The notes below the pieces were generated by a model. That model was given only the letters and a program-made list of their open reading frames with translations. It was not told where the DNA came from and searched no databases. This document shows, piece after piece, positions 8,295 through 18,459 of a stretch of DNA of 64,000 bases. How positions within the stretch are numbered: the first letter of the stretch is position 1; the number at the start of each line of letters is the position of its first letter. Source of the DNA: Parabacteroides chongii (GTDB lineage Bacteria; Bacteroidota; Bacteroidia; Bacteroidales; Tannerellaceae); assembly GCF_029581355.1 (NCBI RefSeq), contig NZ_CP120849.1:4124501-4188500 (forward strand), written 5' to 3'. Made by a program: the position numbers and the translations under genes.

Positions 8295-9703
8295 ACGTCT
8301 CTTCCTGGTTTTAAATGAATAGCATCGTTATAACAAAGTATAGAATTTACTAGTGTTGCGGCCAGATTACTTCCGCCTTTACGTCCTTCCACGATCAGTT
8401 TGGGAATGGAGGTAAACGGTTTCACCATATGTTTGGATTCCTGCACGTGCACGAAACCGACGGGGGCTGCGATAATTCCGGCAGGAGTTGCTTTCCCCTT
8501 GCGGATCAGGTCGCATAATTCCATCAGTGCCGTCGGTGCATTGCCGAAGACAAATAAAGCGTCCGGATGTTCGCTGACGGCGATCCGGATGCCGGCTTGT
8601 GTGCGGGTGATGCCTTTTTCAGAAGCAAGAGCAACAGTCTGCTCATCCTGCAGATAGCATTTCACCTCGATGCCCATACGCTGCAAAGCTCCTTTACGGA
8701 TACCGGATGCTGCCATGGTAACGTCGGTGATGATGGTACGGACAGTGCCGGTGCTCAGTTTCTCATATAAAGAGGATACGGCATTATCATCGATTCGCAA
8801 TATATTCTCCATATCGAAATCGGCTGTCGTATGGATCGCATGCAGCAATGCCCATTTTTTATCTAACGGAATATCTTTGTTTTTCAGTTCTTTCTCGATG
8901 GTGCGAAAACTGCGGATCATAATATCTTGTCCGATACCAGTTTCTGCTTTACCCATCTTGATTTCACCGTAATAGCCGCGTGGTGTAATCATCTTGTTGT
9001 CGAACCGGTAAGTTTGTGAGTTGCCGATCAGAACAACAGTGAACATATCTACTTGTTCCGGATCGAACTCTGCCAGGGTGGTGATCGTCACTTTCTGCTC
9101 TTCACGTCCTGCCTGGCGGACAAAACCGACAGGTGTCTGCGGATCGCGTTCCTGCAGGAAAAGTTCGATCAGACGATACAGCTGCCAGTAGCGACCTTCG
9201 CTTTTGGGATTGTAGATCGCTGTGATAAAGTCGGCCATCGCTGCCGCTTTGATACGCTTCTCTATCAGCTCCCAGGGAGTCATCAGGTCGGAGAGGGAGA
9301 TCACACAGAAATCATGACCTACCGGAGCGCCCAGCAGGGAGGCTGCTTTCTGGAATGCACTGATACCGGGAAGAACTTCGATAGGGATGTTGCTTCCTTT
9401 TTCGCGCTGCATTTCATAAATAAGCGGAGCCATTCCGTAAATACCTGCATCACCGGAACTGATAACTGTTACTACTTTGCCTTCGGTTGCATAATTATAT
9501 GCTTCTTCGGCACGTACTTTTTCCCGTTTCATTCCCGAATCGATGCAGATCGCATCAGGACGGATCGCTGATTCAATAAACTGGAAGTAATATTTATACC
9601 CAACGATAACATCCGACTGGCGGATGGCGGATAGAACTGCCGGTGTAATATCTGATTCGCTGCCGGGACCGATCCCGGCTACGATTATTTTTCCTGTGCT
9701 CAT
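8291..9703 (-). CDS. Fused precorrin-3B C17-methyltransferase (CobJ/CbiH) and precorrin-8X methylmutase (CbiC/CobH)
   Basis: A 470-residue fusion. Residues 1-245 are CobJ/CbiH, the ring-contracting SAM methylase: IIVAGIGPGSESDITP, VISSGDAGIYGMAPL, VLPGISAFQKAAS and AIYNPKSEGR. From about 255 to 465 it is precorrin-8X methylmutase, which moves the C11 methyl to C12 to give (cobalt-)precorrin-8/hydrogenobyrinate: TTADFDMENI, the catalytic-His region, TDVTMAASGIRKG and GIIAAPVGFVHVQESK. The two activities act at the middle and end of ring construction, so they are not consecutive. It lies about 100 bp below cbiK and has its own candidate -7 box (9746-9753), so it may be partly independent of the riboswitch. 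Confidence 0.94.
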   Translation of the reverse strand: MSTGKIIVAGIGPGSESDITPAVLSAIRQSDVIVGYKYYFQFIESAIRPDAICIDSGMKREKVRAEEAYNYATEGKVVTVISSGDAGIYGMAPLIYEMQREKGSNIPIEVLPGISAFQKAASLLGAPVGHDFCVISLSDLMTPWELIEKRIKAAAMADFITAIYNPKSEGRYWQLYRLIELFLQERDPQTPVGFVRQAGREEQKVTITTLAEFDPEQVDMFTVVLIGNSQTYRFDNKMITPRGYYGEIKMGKAETGIGQDIMIRSFRTIEKELKNKDIPLDKKWALLHAIHTTADFDMENILRIDDNAVSSLYEKLSTGTVRTIITDVTMAASGIRKGALQRMGIEVKCYLQDEQTVALASEKGITRTQAGIRIAVSEHPDALFVFGNAPTALMELCDLIRKGKATPAGIIAAPVGFVHVQESKHMVKPFTSIPKLIVEGRKGGSNLAATLVNSILCYNDAIHLKPGRDV

Positions 9704-9745
9704 CTTTTAGCTTTGAGTTATTGATTCTGATTTCATCAGTACCAA

Positions 9746-9753
9746 CAAAGATA
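9746..9753 (-). promoter_or_regulatory. Possible internal promoter before cobJ-cbiC
   Basis: On the minus strand the sequence reads TATCTTTG, a full match to the Bacteroidetes -7 box, about 43 bp before the cobJ-cbiC ATG. The leader would contain a small CTGAT/ATCAG hairpin. No matching -33 TTTG is evident. If active it would let the four methylase genes be expressed outside riboswitch control. Confidence 0.35.
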
Positions 9754-9802
9754 ATGTATTTTATTGGAATAATTGGATTGTCAGATGTTCTAAGTCTAAG
9801 TA

Positions 9803-10717
9803 TTAATCTTTTTCTGCTGCGTACTTTTTCTTCTTACTGGTTATATCGATCATCTTATGTTTGGCTGCGAACCTGGCATGATCGATAAATATATCCTGGA
9901 TTTCCGGATTTTGTCCCAGCCCCTGCATAAAGACAGATACCTGATAACCTTTGCCTTCCAGTTCCTCTTTCATATCACCGGCAATGTCGTTGTTGGCGTG
10001 GTCGCCGGCAACGAACATGAAAGGCATCAGTAATACTTTCTTTACGCTGCTTGCATCCAGTTTGGCAACCATATCGCCGAAAGAGGGATAACCTTCTACG
10101 GTTGTTACATGGTAATTAGTATATCCTTTGGACTGCAGCATGTAATCCATCATGGCATACTGTGCTGTGGCAGGTGTATAAGTACCATGTCCGACAAGAA
10201 TTGTTGCGCCTTCTTTGGTTCCGTTCTTTGTAACGGCTGCTATTACATTTTCAAAGTCGTGGGGAGTATAAAGCAACGGGTTGCCGATGCGTATGTCTTT
10301 GAAGTTCTTTTCCAGCGGAGCAATGTCTTTACGAAGTGATTCCATTTCCACTCCTTCGATAATGTTGGTGGACTGGACAAGGATGTGTGTATATCCGTCT
10401 GCTTTCAGTTTTTCCAAGGCTTCGACCGGATTCAGCTTTTCGATGCCGCGTGCTTTCAGGCGGCGTGCAACGATACGGGAAGTATAGGCTTCGCGTACTT
10501 CCATATCCTGGAAGGCGGCTTTTGCTTTTTGGTTGATCGCGTCGATAGTGAGAGCGCGGGTGTTGTCGTACGTGGTACCGAAATGCACCATTAATAGGGC
10601 AGCTTTGTCGCCCGGTTGCATAGAAGCGAGCATGTCTGATGCCTCGAAGTTCTCGCCGTCGTGTGCCCAGCACATAGGTGTCAGCATACAAGCAATAAAT
10701 AATAGTAAATGTTTCAT
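9803..10717 (-). CDS. cbiK: Exported sirohydrochlorin cobaltochelatase
   Basis: A 304-residue CbiK-family chelatase that would insert cobalt into sirohydrochlorin, the entry step of anaerobic B12 synthesis. Family marks are LLMVHFGTTYDNTR near the N-terminus, ILVQSTNIIEGVE, TILVGHGT and the metal-binding region LLMPFMFVAGDHANNDI. The start is placed at the internal ATG (MKHLLLFIACML) because it begins a clean signal peptide ending near CWA-HD; a longer non-ATG reading to 10759 adds no family sequence. A signal peptide on this cytoplasmic-pathway enzyme is unusual but has precedent in a periplasmic CbiK of Desulfovibrio. It is the first gene after the riboswitch. A lysine-rich tail (SKKKKYAAEKD) ends the protein. 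Confidence 0.9.
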   Translation of the reverse strand: MKHLLLFIACMLTPMCWAHDGENFEASDMLASMQPGDKAALLMVHFGTTYDNTRALTIDAINQKAKAAFQDMEVREAYTSRIVARRLKARGIEKLNPVEALEKLKADGYTHILVQSTNIIEGVEMESLRKDIAPLEKNFKDIRIGNPLLYTPHDFENVIAAVTKNGTKEGATILVGHGTYTPATAQYAMMDYMLQSKGYTNYHVTTVEGYPSFGDMVAKLDASSVKKVLLMPFMFVAGDHANNDIAGDMKEELEGKGYQVSVFMQGLGQNPEIQDIFIDHARFAAKHKMIDITSKKKKYAAEKD

Positions 10718-10823
10718 ATATAATAAATTAAGAGATAACGTACGAATGCGACAAATCACATACCGGCTGTCGGTAACCCTTTTCTTATCAGCCTCCTGAC
10801 CCCGGGAGAATATGATATAATAA

Positions 10824-10992
10824 CTTTGGCAGGTTTCCTGACTTGCCCGGAAAGCGACCTTCCCATCCTTTTGTCGGACAGTGGTGTAAGAATGCTTTCC
10901 TTTGTTGAGGGCTTCACAGTAGCGGGCACTGTTCCGGATTCTAACCGGATTCCCTTTTATACGAATAACGGAATGTTACCGTATCACCAAAG
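10824..10992 (-). promoter_or_regulatory. Cobalamin riboswitch
   Basis: Read on the minus strand, this leader has the hallmarks of the adenosylcobalamin/B12 aptamer. The closing stem CTTTGG/CCAAAG pairs 10987-10992 with 10824-10829. The core has GGGAATCCGGTTAGAATCC followed by GCCCGCTACTGTGAAG, and the B12-box region CCACTG ... GGATGGGAAGG lies around 10859-10882. It sits about 107 nt before the cbiK ATG and begins almost exactly at the predicted transcription start. It should shut down the cobalamin operon when B12 is plentiful. The expression platform is not clear; a small TACCG/CGGTA hairpin lies between aptamer and start codon. Confidence 0.95.
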
Positions 10993-10998
10993 CGGAGA

Positions 10999-11006
10999 CA
11001 AAGATA
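10999..11006 (-). promoter_or_regulatory. -7 box of the cobalamin operon
   Basis: TATCTTTG on the minus strand, placed so that transcription would begin near 10992, where the riboswitch closing stem starts. This agreement supports it as the operon promoter. A -33 element was not recognised. Confidence 0.6.
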
Positions 11007-11149
11007 GAAATTTATTTAAAATAAGGTGGATTTTATGTTCTCTTAATTGAATCTTTTGGAACAACTTCCTTACAGATACTGTTCCATCTACCACAGTGAA
11101 AACCGGGCATATAATTATGCCTGTAATATTAACGCCAAACAATTAATAT

Positions 11150-12847
11150 ATGGAGTGGTTTGCAGATTTACTCAAACATTATCCGGAACTCGCCATCTTT
11201 TTGACGCTGGCATTGGGCTTCTGGATCGGTAAATTTAAAATAGGGAAATTTTCTTTGGGAACAGTAACCAGTGTTCTGCTGGTCGGAGTATTAATCGGGC
11301 AATTGCACATTGATATCGGTGCACCTATTAAATCGGTGTTCTTTCTTTTATTCCTGTTCGCTGTAGGTTACAGCGTAGGGCCACAGTTCTTTCGCGGACT
11401 GAAGAAGGAAGGACTTCCGCAGATGCTTTTTGCTGCCTTGATGTGTCTGTTCTGCTTGTTCATCCCTTTCCTTCTGGCCAAGCTGATGGGATATAATGCG
11501 GGTGAAGCTGCCGGATTGCTGGCCGGCTCGCAGACAATTTCAGCCGTATTGGGAGTTGCGGAAGATACAATCAATCAGGGCAGTCTGAGTGCTGCCGATA
11601 AAACGGCTATGATTAACGTGATGCCTGTCGCTTATGCCGTTTCGTATATTTTCGGTACGGCAGGTTCGGCGTGGATCATGAGTGATGTGGCACCCCGCCT
11701 GCTGGGCGGACTGGCATCCGTGAAGAAAGCATGTAAAGAGCTGGAAGCTAAAATGGGGAATGACGACGAGAGCGAACAACCGGGATTTATGCCTGCAGCA
11801 CGTCCTATCACTTTCCGGGCTTATAAGATAAGCAACGACTGGTTTGGTGCAGGTAAGACCGTGCAGGAACTGGAAGATTACCTGGAAGAGCAGGGCCGTC
11901 GCTTATTTGTGGAGCGTGTCCGTATCAATAATGTCATTTATGACGTGAAACCGGACTTGATGCTTCAGAAAGGAAACGAGGTAGTCCTGAGCGGACGGCG
12001 GGAGTTCGTGATCGGTGAGGAAGATTGGATAGGTGACGAAGTGAACGATATCGATTTGCTGGACTTCCCTGCTGAGACATTGCCGGTATTGATCTCCCGT
12101 AAGAAATTTGCCGGTATGACGGTGGCACAGCTCCGTAAGGAAAAGGTGATGCATGGTGTCAGTATAAAGAATATCAAACGTGCCGGAATCAGTATTCCGG
12201 TATTGGCTGCGACCCGGATCGATCCGGGCGATATGCTCGAATTGGTCGGAACCAAGCTGGAGGTGAACGAGGCGGCTGCCACATTAGGTTATGCCGACCG
12301 TCCGACGAATCAGACGGATATGATCTTTGTCGGATTGGGTATCTTTATCGGTGGGATAATCGGTTCGCTGGCTATCCACTTCGGGGATATTCCTGTCAGT
12401 CTGAGTACGAGTGGAGGGGCATTGATTGCCGGCTTGGTGTTCGGATGGCTTCGTTCCAAACATCCTACATTCGGACGTATTCCGGAACCTTCACTTTGGG
12501 TATTGAATAATGTCGGGCTGAATATGTTCATTGCCGTCGTCGGGATTACGGCTGGTCCGAGTTTCGTGACCGGATTCAAAGAAGTAGGAGTGAGCCTGTT
12601 TGTTATCGGTGCCCTGGCTACGACTATTCCGCTGATAGCCGGTGTCCTGATGGGGCGTTATCTCTTTAAATTTCATCCCGCCATCACTCTCGGCTGTACT
12701 TCCGGTGCGCGTACTACGACTGCCGCTCTCGGAGCTGTGGAAGATGCGGTAGAGAGCCAGACACCTGCATTAGGTTATACAGTCACTTATGCAGTAGGTA
12801 ATACTCTTTTGATTATTTGGGGAGTGGTTATCGTGCTGTTGATGTAA
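11150..12847 (+). CDS. aspT: Aspartate:alanine antiporter
   Basis: A 565-residue inner-membrane transporter of the AspT/YidE-YbjL family. The layout is the family's: an N-terminal membrane half (about residues 1-185), a cytoplasmic middle with two RCK/TrkA-C-like segments (about 215-375), and a second membrane half (about 390-565) repeating the first ([16 protein letters not shown] against [17 protein letters not shown]). It is followed after 24 bp by aspartate 4-decarboxylase. In Tetragenococcus this pair imports aspartate and exports alanine, and the decarboxylation consumes a proton, so the cycle builds proton-motive force and raises internal pH. Substrate identity here rests largely on that gene partnership. 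Confidence 0.85.
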   Translation: MEWFADLLKHYPELAIFLTLALGFWIGKFKIGKFSLGTVTSVLLVGVLIGQLHIDIGAPIKSVFFLLFLFAVGYSVGPQFFRGLKKEGLPQMLFAALMCLFCLFIPFLLAKLMGYNAGEAAGLLAGSQTISAVLGVAEDTINQGSLSAADKTAMINVMPVAYAVSYIFGTAGSAWIMSDVAPRLLGGLASVKKACKELEAKMGNDDESEQPGFMPAARPITFRAYKISNDWFGAGKTVQELEDYLEEQGRRLFVERVRINNVIYDVKPDLMLQKGNEVVLSGRREFVIGEEDWIGDEVNDIDLLDFPAETLPVLISRKKFAGMTVAQLRKEKVMHGVSIKNIKRAGISIPVLAATRIDPGDMLELVGTKLEVNEAAATLGYADRPTNQTDMIFVGLGIFIGGIIGSLAIHFGDIPVSLSTSGGALIAGLVFGWLRSKHPTFGRIPEPSLWVLNNVGLNMFIAVVGITAGPSFVTGFKEVGVSLFVIGALATTIPLIAGVLMGRYLFKFHPAITLGCTSGARTTTAALGAVEDAVESQTPALGYTVTYAVGNTLLIIWGVVIVLLM

Positions 12848-12871
12848 ATCATAAACTATACATTATATAAT

Positions 12872-14521
12872 ATGGAAGAGAAAAAGAAAATCGTAGTTAC
12901 CCGTGAATACGAAAAGAAGATGTCGGAGATCAGTCCGTTCGAATTGAAGAATATCCTGATCGACCTCGCAGATGAAAGTGCACGTAAAAGCACACACATC
13001 ATGTTGAATGCCGGACGCGGTAATCCGAACTGGATTGCCACTACACCCCGTGAAGCCTTTTTCCTGCTCGGTCAGTTCGGTTTGGAAGAATGTCGCCGGG
13101 GAACGAAATTGGAAGACGGTATGGTCGGCCTTGCCGGTGTTCCTCAGAAACCGAGTATCGCTTATCGTTTCCGGGAATTTCTGGATAAGCACGAAGGAAC
13201 GCCCGGCTCGAAGCTTTTGCGTGATACCTATAATTATATGGTACGCGAAAAAGGTGTCGATGAAAACGACCTGGTCCATGAATGGGCGGAAGGCGTAATA
13301 GGCGATCAATATCCTATACCTGATCGTATTTTAAAATATACGGAAGTCCTTGTCCGTGATTATCTGGACCAGGCTCTTTGTAACGGTCTTCCTCCGGAAG
13401 GTAAATTTGACCTTTTCGCTACCGAAGGCGGAACGGCAGCTATGTGTTACATCTTTGATTCCCTGCAGCAGAACTTTCTGTTGAATAAAGGGGATAAGAT
13501 TGTCCTTTTCGCCCCGGTTTTTACACCGTATATCGAAATACCCGAGCAGGCTCGTTATCTGTTTGACGTAACCGAAATACATGCTCTGAAAATGACAGGT
13601 GACGGTTATCATACCTGGCAGTATCAGGAAAAGGACCTGGATCTGTTGAAAGATAAATCGATCAAGGCTGCCTTTATCGTCAACCCGAGCAATCCGCCTT
13701 CTTATGCACTGACACACGGATTGACGGAACGCCTGGTCGATATCGTAACTAATTACAATCCCGATCTGATGATCATTACGGACGATGTATATGCAACTTA
13801 TGTTCCTGGTTTCCGTTCCTTGATGGCTGAATTGCCAGACAATACTTTATGTGTCTATTCCTTCTCCAAGTACTTCGGGGCGACAGGCTGGCGTCTGGCT
13901 GTTGTCTCTTTGCACGAAAAGAATATCTACGACCGGATGATCGCCGAGCTGCCGGATGACAAGAAAGCTGCTTTGACAAAACGCTACAGCAGCATCATGC
14001 TCGATCCGTCGAAAATGAAGTTCATCGACCGTATGGTTGCCGACAGCCGTCAGGTGGCACTTAATCATACAGCCGGTCTTTCCCTGCCGCAACAGACCCA
14101 GATGGCTCTGTTCGCTTCCTTCTCTATCCTGGATACCGAAAACCTGTATCAGTCGCGGATGGTGGATATTATCCACGAACGTCTGCATACACTTTGGAAA
14201 AGTACAGGATTTACCTTGCTGGATGATCCGCTGCGTGCCGGTTATTACAGTGAGATCGATATGGAAGTTTGGGCAAAGAAGTTCTACGGTGATGAGTTTG
14301 TAGAGTATCTGAAAGCCAATTACGAACCGGTTGATGTCGTATTCCGCCTGGCGCAGGAAACGGCGCTTGTCCTTCTGAACGGAGGTGGTTTCGATGCTCC
14401 GGAATGGTCTATCCGCGCTTCGCTGGCAAATCTGAACCAAGGTGATTATGTACGGATCGGAGAGGGAATTGCCTCCATTCTTCATAGTTATGCCGATAAG
14501 TGGAAAGAATCTAAAAAATAA
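12872..14521 (+). CDS. aspD: Bifunctional aspartate transaminase / aspartate 4-decarboxylase
   Basis: A 549-residue PLP enzyme of the class I/II aminotransferase fold that releases CO2 from aspartate to give alanine. It has the long N-terminal extension characteristic of aspartate beta-decarboxylases, with MLNAGRGNPNWIATTPREAF. The PLP region is FIVNPSNPPSYA (about residue 270) and the Schiff-base lysine lies in YSFSKYFGATGWRLAVV (about 333). Length matches the Comamonas/Alcaligenes enzymes of about 530-550 residues. It lies directly after the antiporter gene, so the two are probably co-transcribed. A strong hairpin terminator follows at 14558-14604. Confidence 0.92.
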   Translation: MEEKKKIVVTREYEKKMSEISPFELKNILIDLADESARKSTHIMLNAGRGNPNWIATTPREAFFLLGQFGLEECRRGTKLEDGMVGLAGVPQKPSIAYRFREFLDKHEGTPGSKLLRDTYNYMVREKGVDENDLVHEWAEGVIGDQYPIPDRILKYTEVLVRDYLDQALCNGLPPEGKFDLFATEGGTAAMCYIFDSLQQNFLLNKGDKIVLFAPVFTPYIEIPEQARYLFDVTEIHALKMTGDGYHTWQYQEKDLDLLKDKSIKAAFIVNPSNPPSYALTHGLTERLVDIVTNYNPDLMIITDDVYATYVPGFRSLMAELPDNTLCVYSFSKYFGATGWRLAVVSLHEKNIYDRMIAELPDDKKAALTKRYSSIMLDPSKMKFIDRMVADSRQVALNHTAGLSLPQQTQMALFASFSILDTENLYQSRMVDIIHERLHTLWKSTGFTLLDDPLRAGYYSEIDMEVWAKKFYGDEFVEYLKANYEPVDVVFRLAQETALVLLNGGGFDAPEWSIRASLANLNQGDYVRIGEGIASILHSYADKWKESKK

Positions 14522-14557
14522 TAAACATAGATTTCGTTAATATCTATTGAACAAAAT

Positions 14558-14604
14558 AAGTTCGCCGCGCGTTTTATAAATGAACGTAAGGCGAACTTTT
14601 TTAT
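14558..14604 (+). terminator. Rho-independent terminator after aspD
   Basis: AAGTTCGCC (14558-14566) pairs with GGCGAACTT (14590-14598) and is followed by a U-rich run. It ends the aspT-aspD transcript and insulates the TCA genes. Confidence 0.85.
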
Positions 14605-14718
14605 TTGGTATAGACAACCTCTATGGTCTCATAGACATTATTGAATGAAAGGTGTTTTATTTATATATACATTAGCGTGTCTTAATTCTGATAAACAAAC
14701 AACTAATAAGATTATAAT

Positions 14719-16965
14719 ATGGTGTACGACATTGAAATGCTGAGAAGCTTTTATTCCAATTTCCCGAAACGGGTAGATGCGGCGCGTGAAAAGATCGGTC
14801 GTCCGATGACATTGGCCGAGAAAATCTTATATGCTCATTTATATGATGAAGAAGCACTCCGCTTGTTCAGGCGTGGGGATGATTATGTAAACTTCCGTCC
14901 CGACCGTGTGGCGATGCAGGATGCAACAGCTCAGATGGCTTTACTGCAATTTATGAATGCAGGGAAAGACAAATCCGCTGTTCCGGCAACCGTCCACTGC
15001 GATCACCTGATCCAGGCGAATATCGGAGCGAAAGCGGATATTGAAACGGCTACCAAAGGAAACAGTGAAGTGTATGACTTCCTCAAATCCGTATCCGATA
15101 AGTTCGGTATCGGTTTTTGGAAACCGGGAGCCGGAATTATCCACCAGGTTGTGCTGGAAAACTATGCATTCCCCGGCGGAATGATGGTCGGTACGGATTC
15201 TCATACACCGAATGCCGGTGGTTTGGGAATGGTTGCTATCGGAGTCGGTGGCGCTGATGCGGTCGATGTCATGACCGGTATGGAGTGGGAACTGAAGATG
15301 CCTAAATTGATCGGTGTCAAACTGACCGGACGTTTGAACGGCTGGGCTTCTCCCAAAGATGTCATTTTGAAGTTGGCGGGTATCCTGACCGTAAAAGGAG
15401 GAACGAATGCCATTATCGAATATTTCGGTGAAGGCGCATCTTCTATCTCCGCAACCGGGAAAGCTACTATTTGTAATATGGGTGCTGAAGTAGGAGCAAC
15501 AACTTCGTTATTCCCATACGACCTGAATATGGCTACTTATCTGCGTGCAACCGGACGTGATACGGTTGCTGCCTGGGCCGATGCTATCCAGGATTATTTG
15601 GAAGCCGATATGGAAGTGAGGGCGCAGCCGGACGAATATTACGACCGGGTGATCGTGATCAACCTGTCTGAACTGGAACCGCATATCAACGGTCCGTTTA
15701 CTCCGGATGCAGCAACGCCTATCTCTGAATTTGCTGCTAAAGTAAAAGCGAACGGTTATCCCCGTAAGATGGAAGTGGGCCTGATCGGTTCGTGTACGAA
15801 CTCGTCCTATCAGGATTTGAGCCGTGCCGTTTCTATCGCCCGTCAGGCTTTTGAAGATAAGATTCCTGTTGCCGCTCCGCTGATCATCAATCCGGGATCG
15901 GAGCAGATCCGCTATACTGCCGAACGCGATGGTATTATCGGCGACTTCGAGAAGGTGGGAGCAACCATCATGGCAAACGCCTGTGGACCATGCATCGGCC
16001 AGTGGAAACGTCATACCGACGATAATACCCGTAAAAATTCTATTGTAACCTCCTTTAACCGTAATTTCGCCAAACGTGCGGATGGCAATCCGAACACACA
16101 TGCCTTTGTCGCTTCTCCGGAACTGACGCTGGCACTGACTATTGCCGGTGACCTTTGTTTCAATCCGTTGACCGATACGTTGAAGACGGAAGATGGTCGT
16201 GAAGTAAAGCTCCGTGAACCGCAGGGAACCGATTTCCCACCTAAAGGATTTGATGTAAAAGATAATGGTTATCTAGCTCCGACCGGAAAGAATACGGATG
16301 TAAAGATCAATCCTGAGTCAAACCGCTTGCAGGCTTTGCAGCCTTTTGCTCCGTGGGATGGCAACGACCTGTTGGACATGCCATTACTTATCAAGGCGGA
16401 AGGAAAATGTACGACAGACCATATTTCGATGGCAGGTCCTTGGCTCCGTTTCCGTGGTCATCTGGAAAATATATCCGACAATATGTTGATGGGAGCTATC
16501 AACGCTTTCAATGGAAAGACAAATGCCGTATTGAACCAGCTTACTGATGAATATGAAGCTGTTTCTGCCGTTGCCAAGCAATATAAAGCAAAAGGAATCT
16601 CGTCCATCGTTGTTGCCGAAGAGAACTACGGCGAAGGTTCTTCTCGCGAACATGCTGCTATGGAGCCCCGCTTCCTGAATGTAAAGGTGATCCTTGCCAA
16701 GAGCTTTGCCCGTATCCACGAGACGAACCTGAAGAAACAGGGAATGCTTGCCCTGACGTTTGCAAATAAAGATGATTATAATAAGATCCGTGAAAACGAT
16801 CATATCTCCATCGTCGGTCTGAAAGACTTTGCATCCGACAAGCCATTGACAGCCGTTCTTACACATGCAGACGGTTCGCAGGAATCATTCCCGGTAAATC
16901 ATACATACAACGATTTGCAGATCAAATGGTTCAAGGCTGGGGCGGCATTGAATGTAGCACATTAA
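14719..16965 (+). CDS. acnA: Aconitate hydratase
   Basis: A 748-residue aconitase of the mitochondrial-like class that interconverts citrate and isocitrate with a [4Fe-4S] cluster. The cluster cysteines are visible in [14 protein letters not shown] and [10 protein letters not shown]. Other family blocks are [15 protein letters not shown], the serine/arginine active-site stretch [10 protein letters not shown], and the swivel domain near the C-terminus. It begins a run of three TCA genes with icd and gltA in the same orientation, giving citrate to 2-oxoglutarate. In Bacteroidales this oxidative branch mainly supplies 2-oxoglutarate for glutamate. The ATG at 14719 follows a 197-bp upstream region holding the previous gene's terminator. 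Confidence 0.95.
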   Translation: MVYDIEMLRSFYSNFPKRVDAAREKIGRPMTLAEKILYAHLYDEEALRLFRRGDDYVNFRPDRVAMQDATAQMALLQFMNAGKDKSAVPATVHCDHLIQANIGAKADIETATKGNSEVYDFLKSVSDKFGIGFWKPGAGIIHQVVLENYAFPGGMMVGTDSHTPNAGGLGMVAIGVGGADAVDVMTGMEWELKMPKLIGVKLTGRLNGWASPKDVILKLAGILTVKGGTNAIIEYFGEGASSISATGKATICNMGAEVGATTSLFPYDLNMATYLRATGRDTVAAWADAIQDYLEADMEVRAQPDEYYDRVIVINLSELEPHINGPFTPDAATPISEFAAKVKANGYPRKMEVGLIGSCTNSSYQDLSRAVSIARQAFEDKIPVAAPLIINPGSEQIRYTAERDGIIGDFEKVGATIMANACGPCIGQWKRHTDDNTRKNSIVTSFNRNFAKRADGNPNTHAFVASPELTLALTIAGDLCFNPLTDTLKTEDGREVKLREPQGTDFPPKGFDVKDNGYLAPTGKNTDVKINPESNRLQALQPFAPWDGNDLLDMPLLIKAEGKCTTDHISMAGPWLRFRGHLENISDNMLMGAINAFNGKTNAVLNQLTDEYEAVSAVAKQYKAKGISSIVVAEENYGEGSSREHAAMEPRFLNVKVILAKSFARIHETNLKKQGMLALTFANKDDYNKIRENDHISIVGLKDFASDKPLTAVLTHADGSQESFPVNHTYNDLQIKWFKAGAALNVAH

Positions 16966-17006
16966 TAGAAAAAGGTGAGCTATCCATTTACAGTGACGGG
17001 AGTAAC

Positions 17007-17096
17007 TTTTCCCCTCTTGAGAGGGGGCAGGGGGTGTGTTATAGTTTCGGCATATAACTGGCTTTAACACACCCCTTATCCCCTCTCGAGAGGGGA
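17007..17096. repeat. Long imperfect inverted repeat between acn and icd
   Basis: Two G/C-rich arms face each other: a left arm at 17010-17040 (CCCCTCTTGAGAGGGG core, then GGGGGTGTGTT) and a right arm at 17066-17096 (AACACACCCC, then CCCCTCTCGAGAGGGG core). Each arm also contains a smaller palindrome. The composition contrasts sharply with the flanking DNA and resembles dispersed intergenic repeats of Bacteroidetes. It could form a large hairpin and act as a terminator or mRNA end-protector between the two genes. Confidence 0.75.
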
Positions 17097-17180
17097 ATCA
17101 GTTACCATCAGTCGCCATAAACAGACACTATAAAGTAGTTCATATTTGACAACATCTGAATTAATAAATAAACTATCATA

Positions 17181-18440
17181 ATGAATAAAATAACAAAACA
17201 AAAAGGCCATTTGATCGTCCCTGATAAGGTCATTATTCCTTTTATCGAAGGAGATGGCGTAGGAGCAGAGATCACGCCGGTCTGCCAAAAGATAGTAAAT
17301 GCAGCTATCGAAAAAGCCTATGACGGTAAACGGTCCATCGAATGGAAAGAAGTATTGGCGGGTGAGAAAGCTTTCAACAAGACCGGAAGCTGGCTTCCTG
17401 ATGAAACGATGGATGCTTTCCGCGAATATATGGTCGGTATCAAAGGTCCGTTGACCACTCCGATCGGCGGTGGTATCCGCTCGCTGAATGTCGCTTTGCG
17501 CCAGACTTTGGATCTTTATGTCTGTCTGCGCCCCGTCCGTTGGTTCAAAGGGGTTGTTTCTCCGGTACGCGAACCGCAGAAGGTCGATATGTATATTTTC
17601 CGTGAGAATACCGAAGATATCTATGCCGGTATCGAATGGCAACAAGGAACACCCGAAGCACGTAAGTTTCTGAAGTTCCTGACGGAAGAAATGGGAGTGA
17701 CCAAAGTTCGTTTCCCCGAAACCTCTTCATTCGGCGTAAAACCCGTATCCGTAGAAGGAACCGAACGCCTGGTGCGTGCTGCTATCGAATTTGCCCTGAC
17801 CAATAAATTACCGAGTGTAACGCTTGTACATAAAGGCAATATTATGAAGTTCACTGAAGGTGGTTTCAAACTTTGGGGTTATGCCCTGGCAGAACGTGAG
17901 TTTGCCGACAAGACATTCACCTGGCCACAATATGAAAAGATCAAAAAGGAGAAAGGCGAAGCCGAGGCCGTTAAAGCCATGTTCGATGCCTCTGCAGCCG
18001 GAAAAGTCATCATCAAAGATGTTATTGCCGATGCCTTTCTACAAAACACTTTATTGATCCCGGAAGAATATTCCGTCATCGCAACACTCAATCTGAACGG
18101 CGATTATATCTCCGATCAGCTGGCTGCTATGGTGGGCGGTATCGGAATTGCTCCCGGTGCCAATATCAATTACGACAGCGGTTATGCTATTTTCGAAGCA
18201 ACACACGGCACGGCTCCTAACATTGCCGGAAAAGATATTGTAAACCCGTCGTCCCTCTTGCTTTCATCCGTGATGATGCTTGAATATATGGGATGGAATG
18301 AAGCAGCCAACCTGATTACGGCTGCTATGGAAAATGCTTTTTCGAAAGGTGAAGCAACGAATGACCTGGCTCGTTTCATGCCGGCAGGAAAATCTCTTGG
18401 CACCAGGGAATTTGGTGATTGTATCATATCTTTATTGTAA
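17181..18440 (+). CDS. icd: Isocitrate dehydrogenase (NADP-type)
   Basis: A 419-residue isocitrate dehydrogenase of the E. coli Icd class, converting isocitrate to 2-oxoglutarate and CO2. Family blocks are [15 protein letters not shown] at the N-terminus, [23 protein letters not shown] (substrate loop with the regulatory serine-like position) cut by the family RxxxxxYxxxR spacing, [17 protein letters not shown] [14 protein letters not shown], and the coenzyme site [21 protein letters not shown] preference is inferred from class, not from a diagnosed residue. It lies between aconitase and citrate synthase, 20 bp upstream of gltA, which suggests co-transcription with gltA. Confidence 0.93.
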   Translation: MNKITKQKGHLIVPDKVIIPFIEGDGVGAEITPVCQKIVNAAIEKAYDGKRSIEWKEVLAGEKAFNKTGSWLPDETMDAFREYMVGIKGPLTTPIGGGIRSLNVALRQTLDLYVCLRPVRWFKGVVSPVREPQKVDMYIFRENTEDIYAGIEWQQGTPEARKFLKFLTEEMGVTKVRFPETSSFGVKPVSVEGTERLVRAAIEFALTNKLPSVTLVHKGNIMKFTEGGFKLWGYALAEREFADKTFTWPQYEKIKKEKGEAEAVKAMFDASAAGKVIIKDVIADAFLQNTLLIPEEYSVIATLNLNGDYISDQLAAMVGGIGIAPGANINYDSGYAIFEATHGTAPNIAGKDIVNPSSLLLSSVMMLEYMGWNEAANLITAAMENAFSKGEATNDLARFMPAGKSLGTREFGDCIISLL

Positions 18441-18459
18441 CCTCATAAAATAATTAGTC

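Noticed and set aside
13847..14485. 212-codon minus-strand frame inside aspD
   Set aside because: It is an antisense shadow; the plus-strand enzyme is clear.
15508..16101. 197-codon minus-strand frame inside aconitase
   Set aside because: It lies opposite conserved aconitase sequence and has no recognisable domain.
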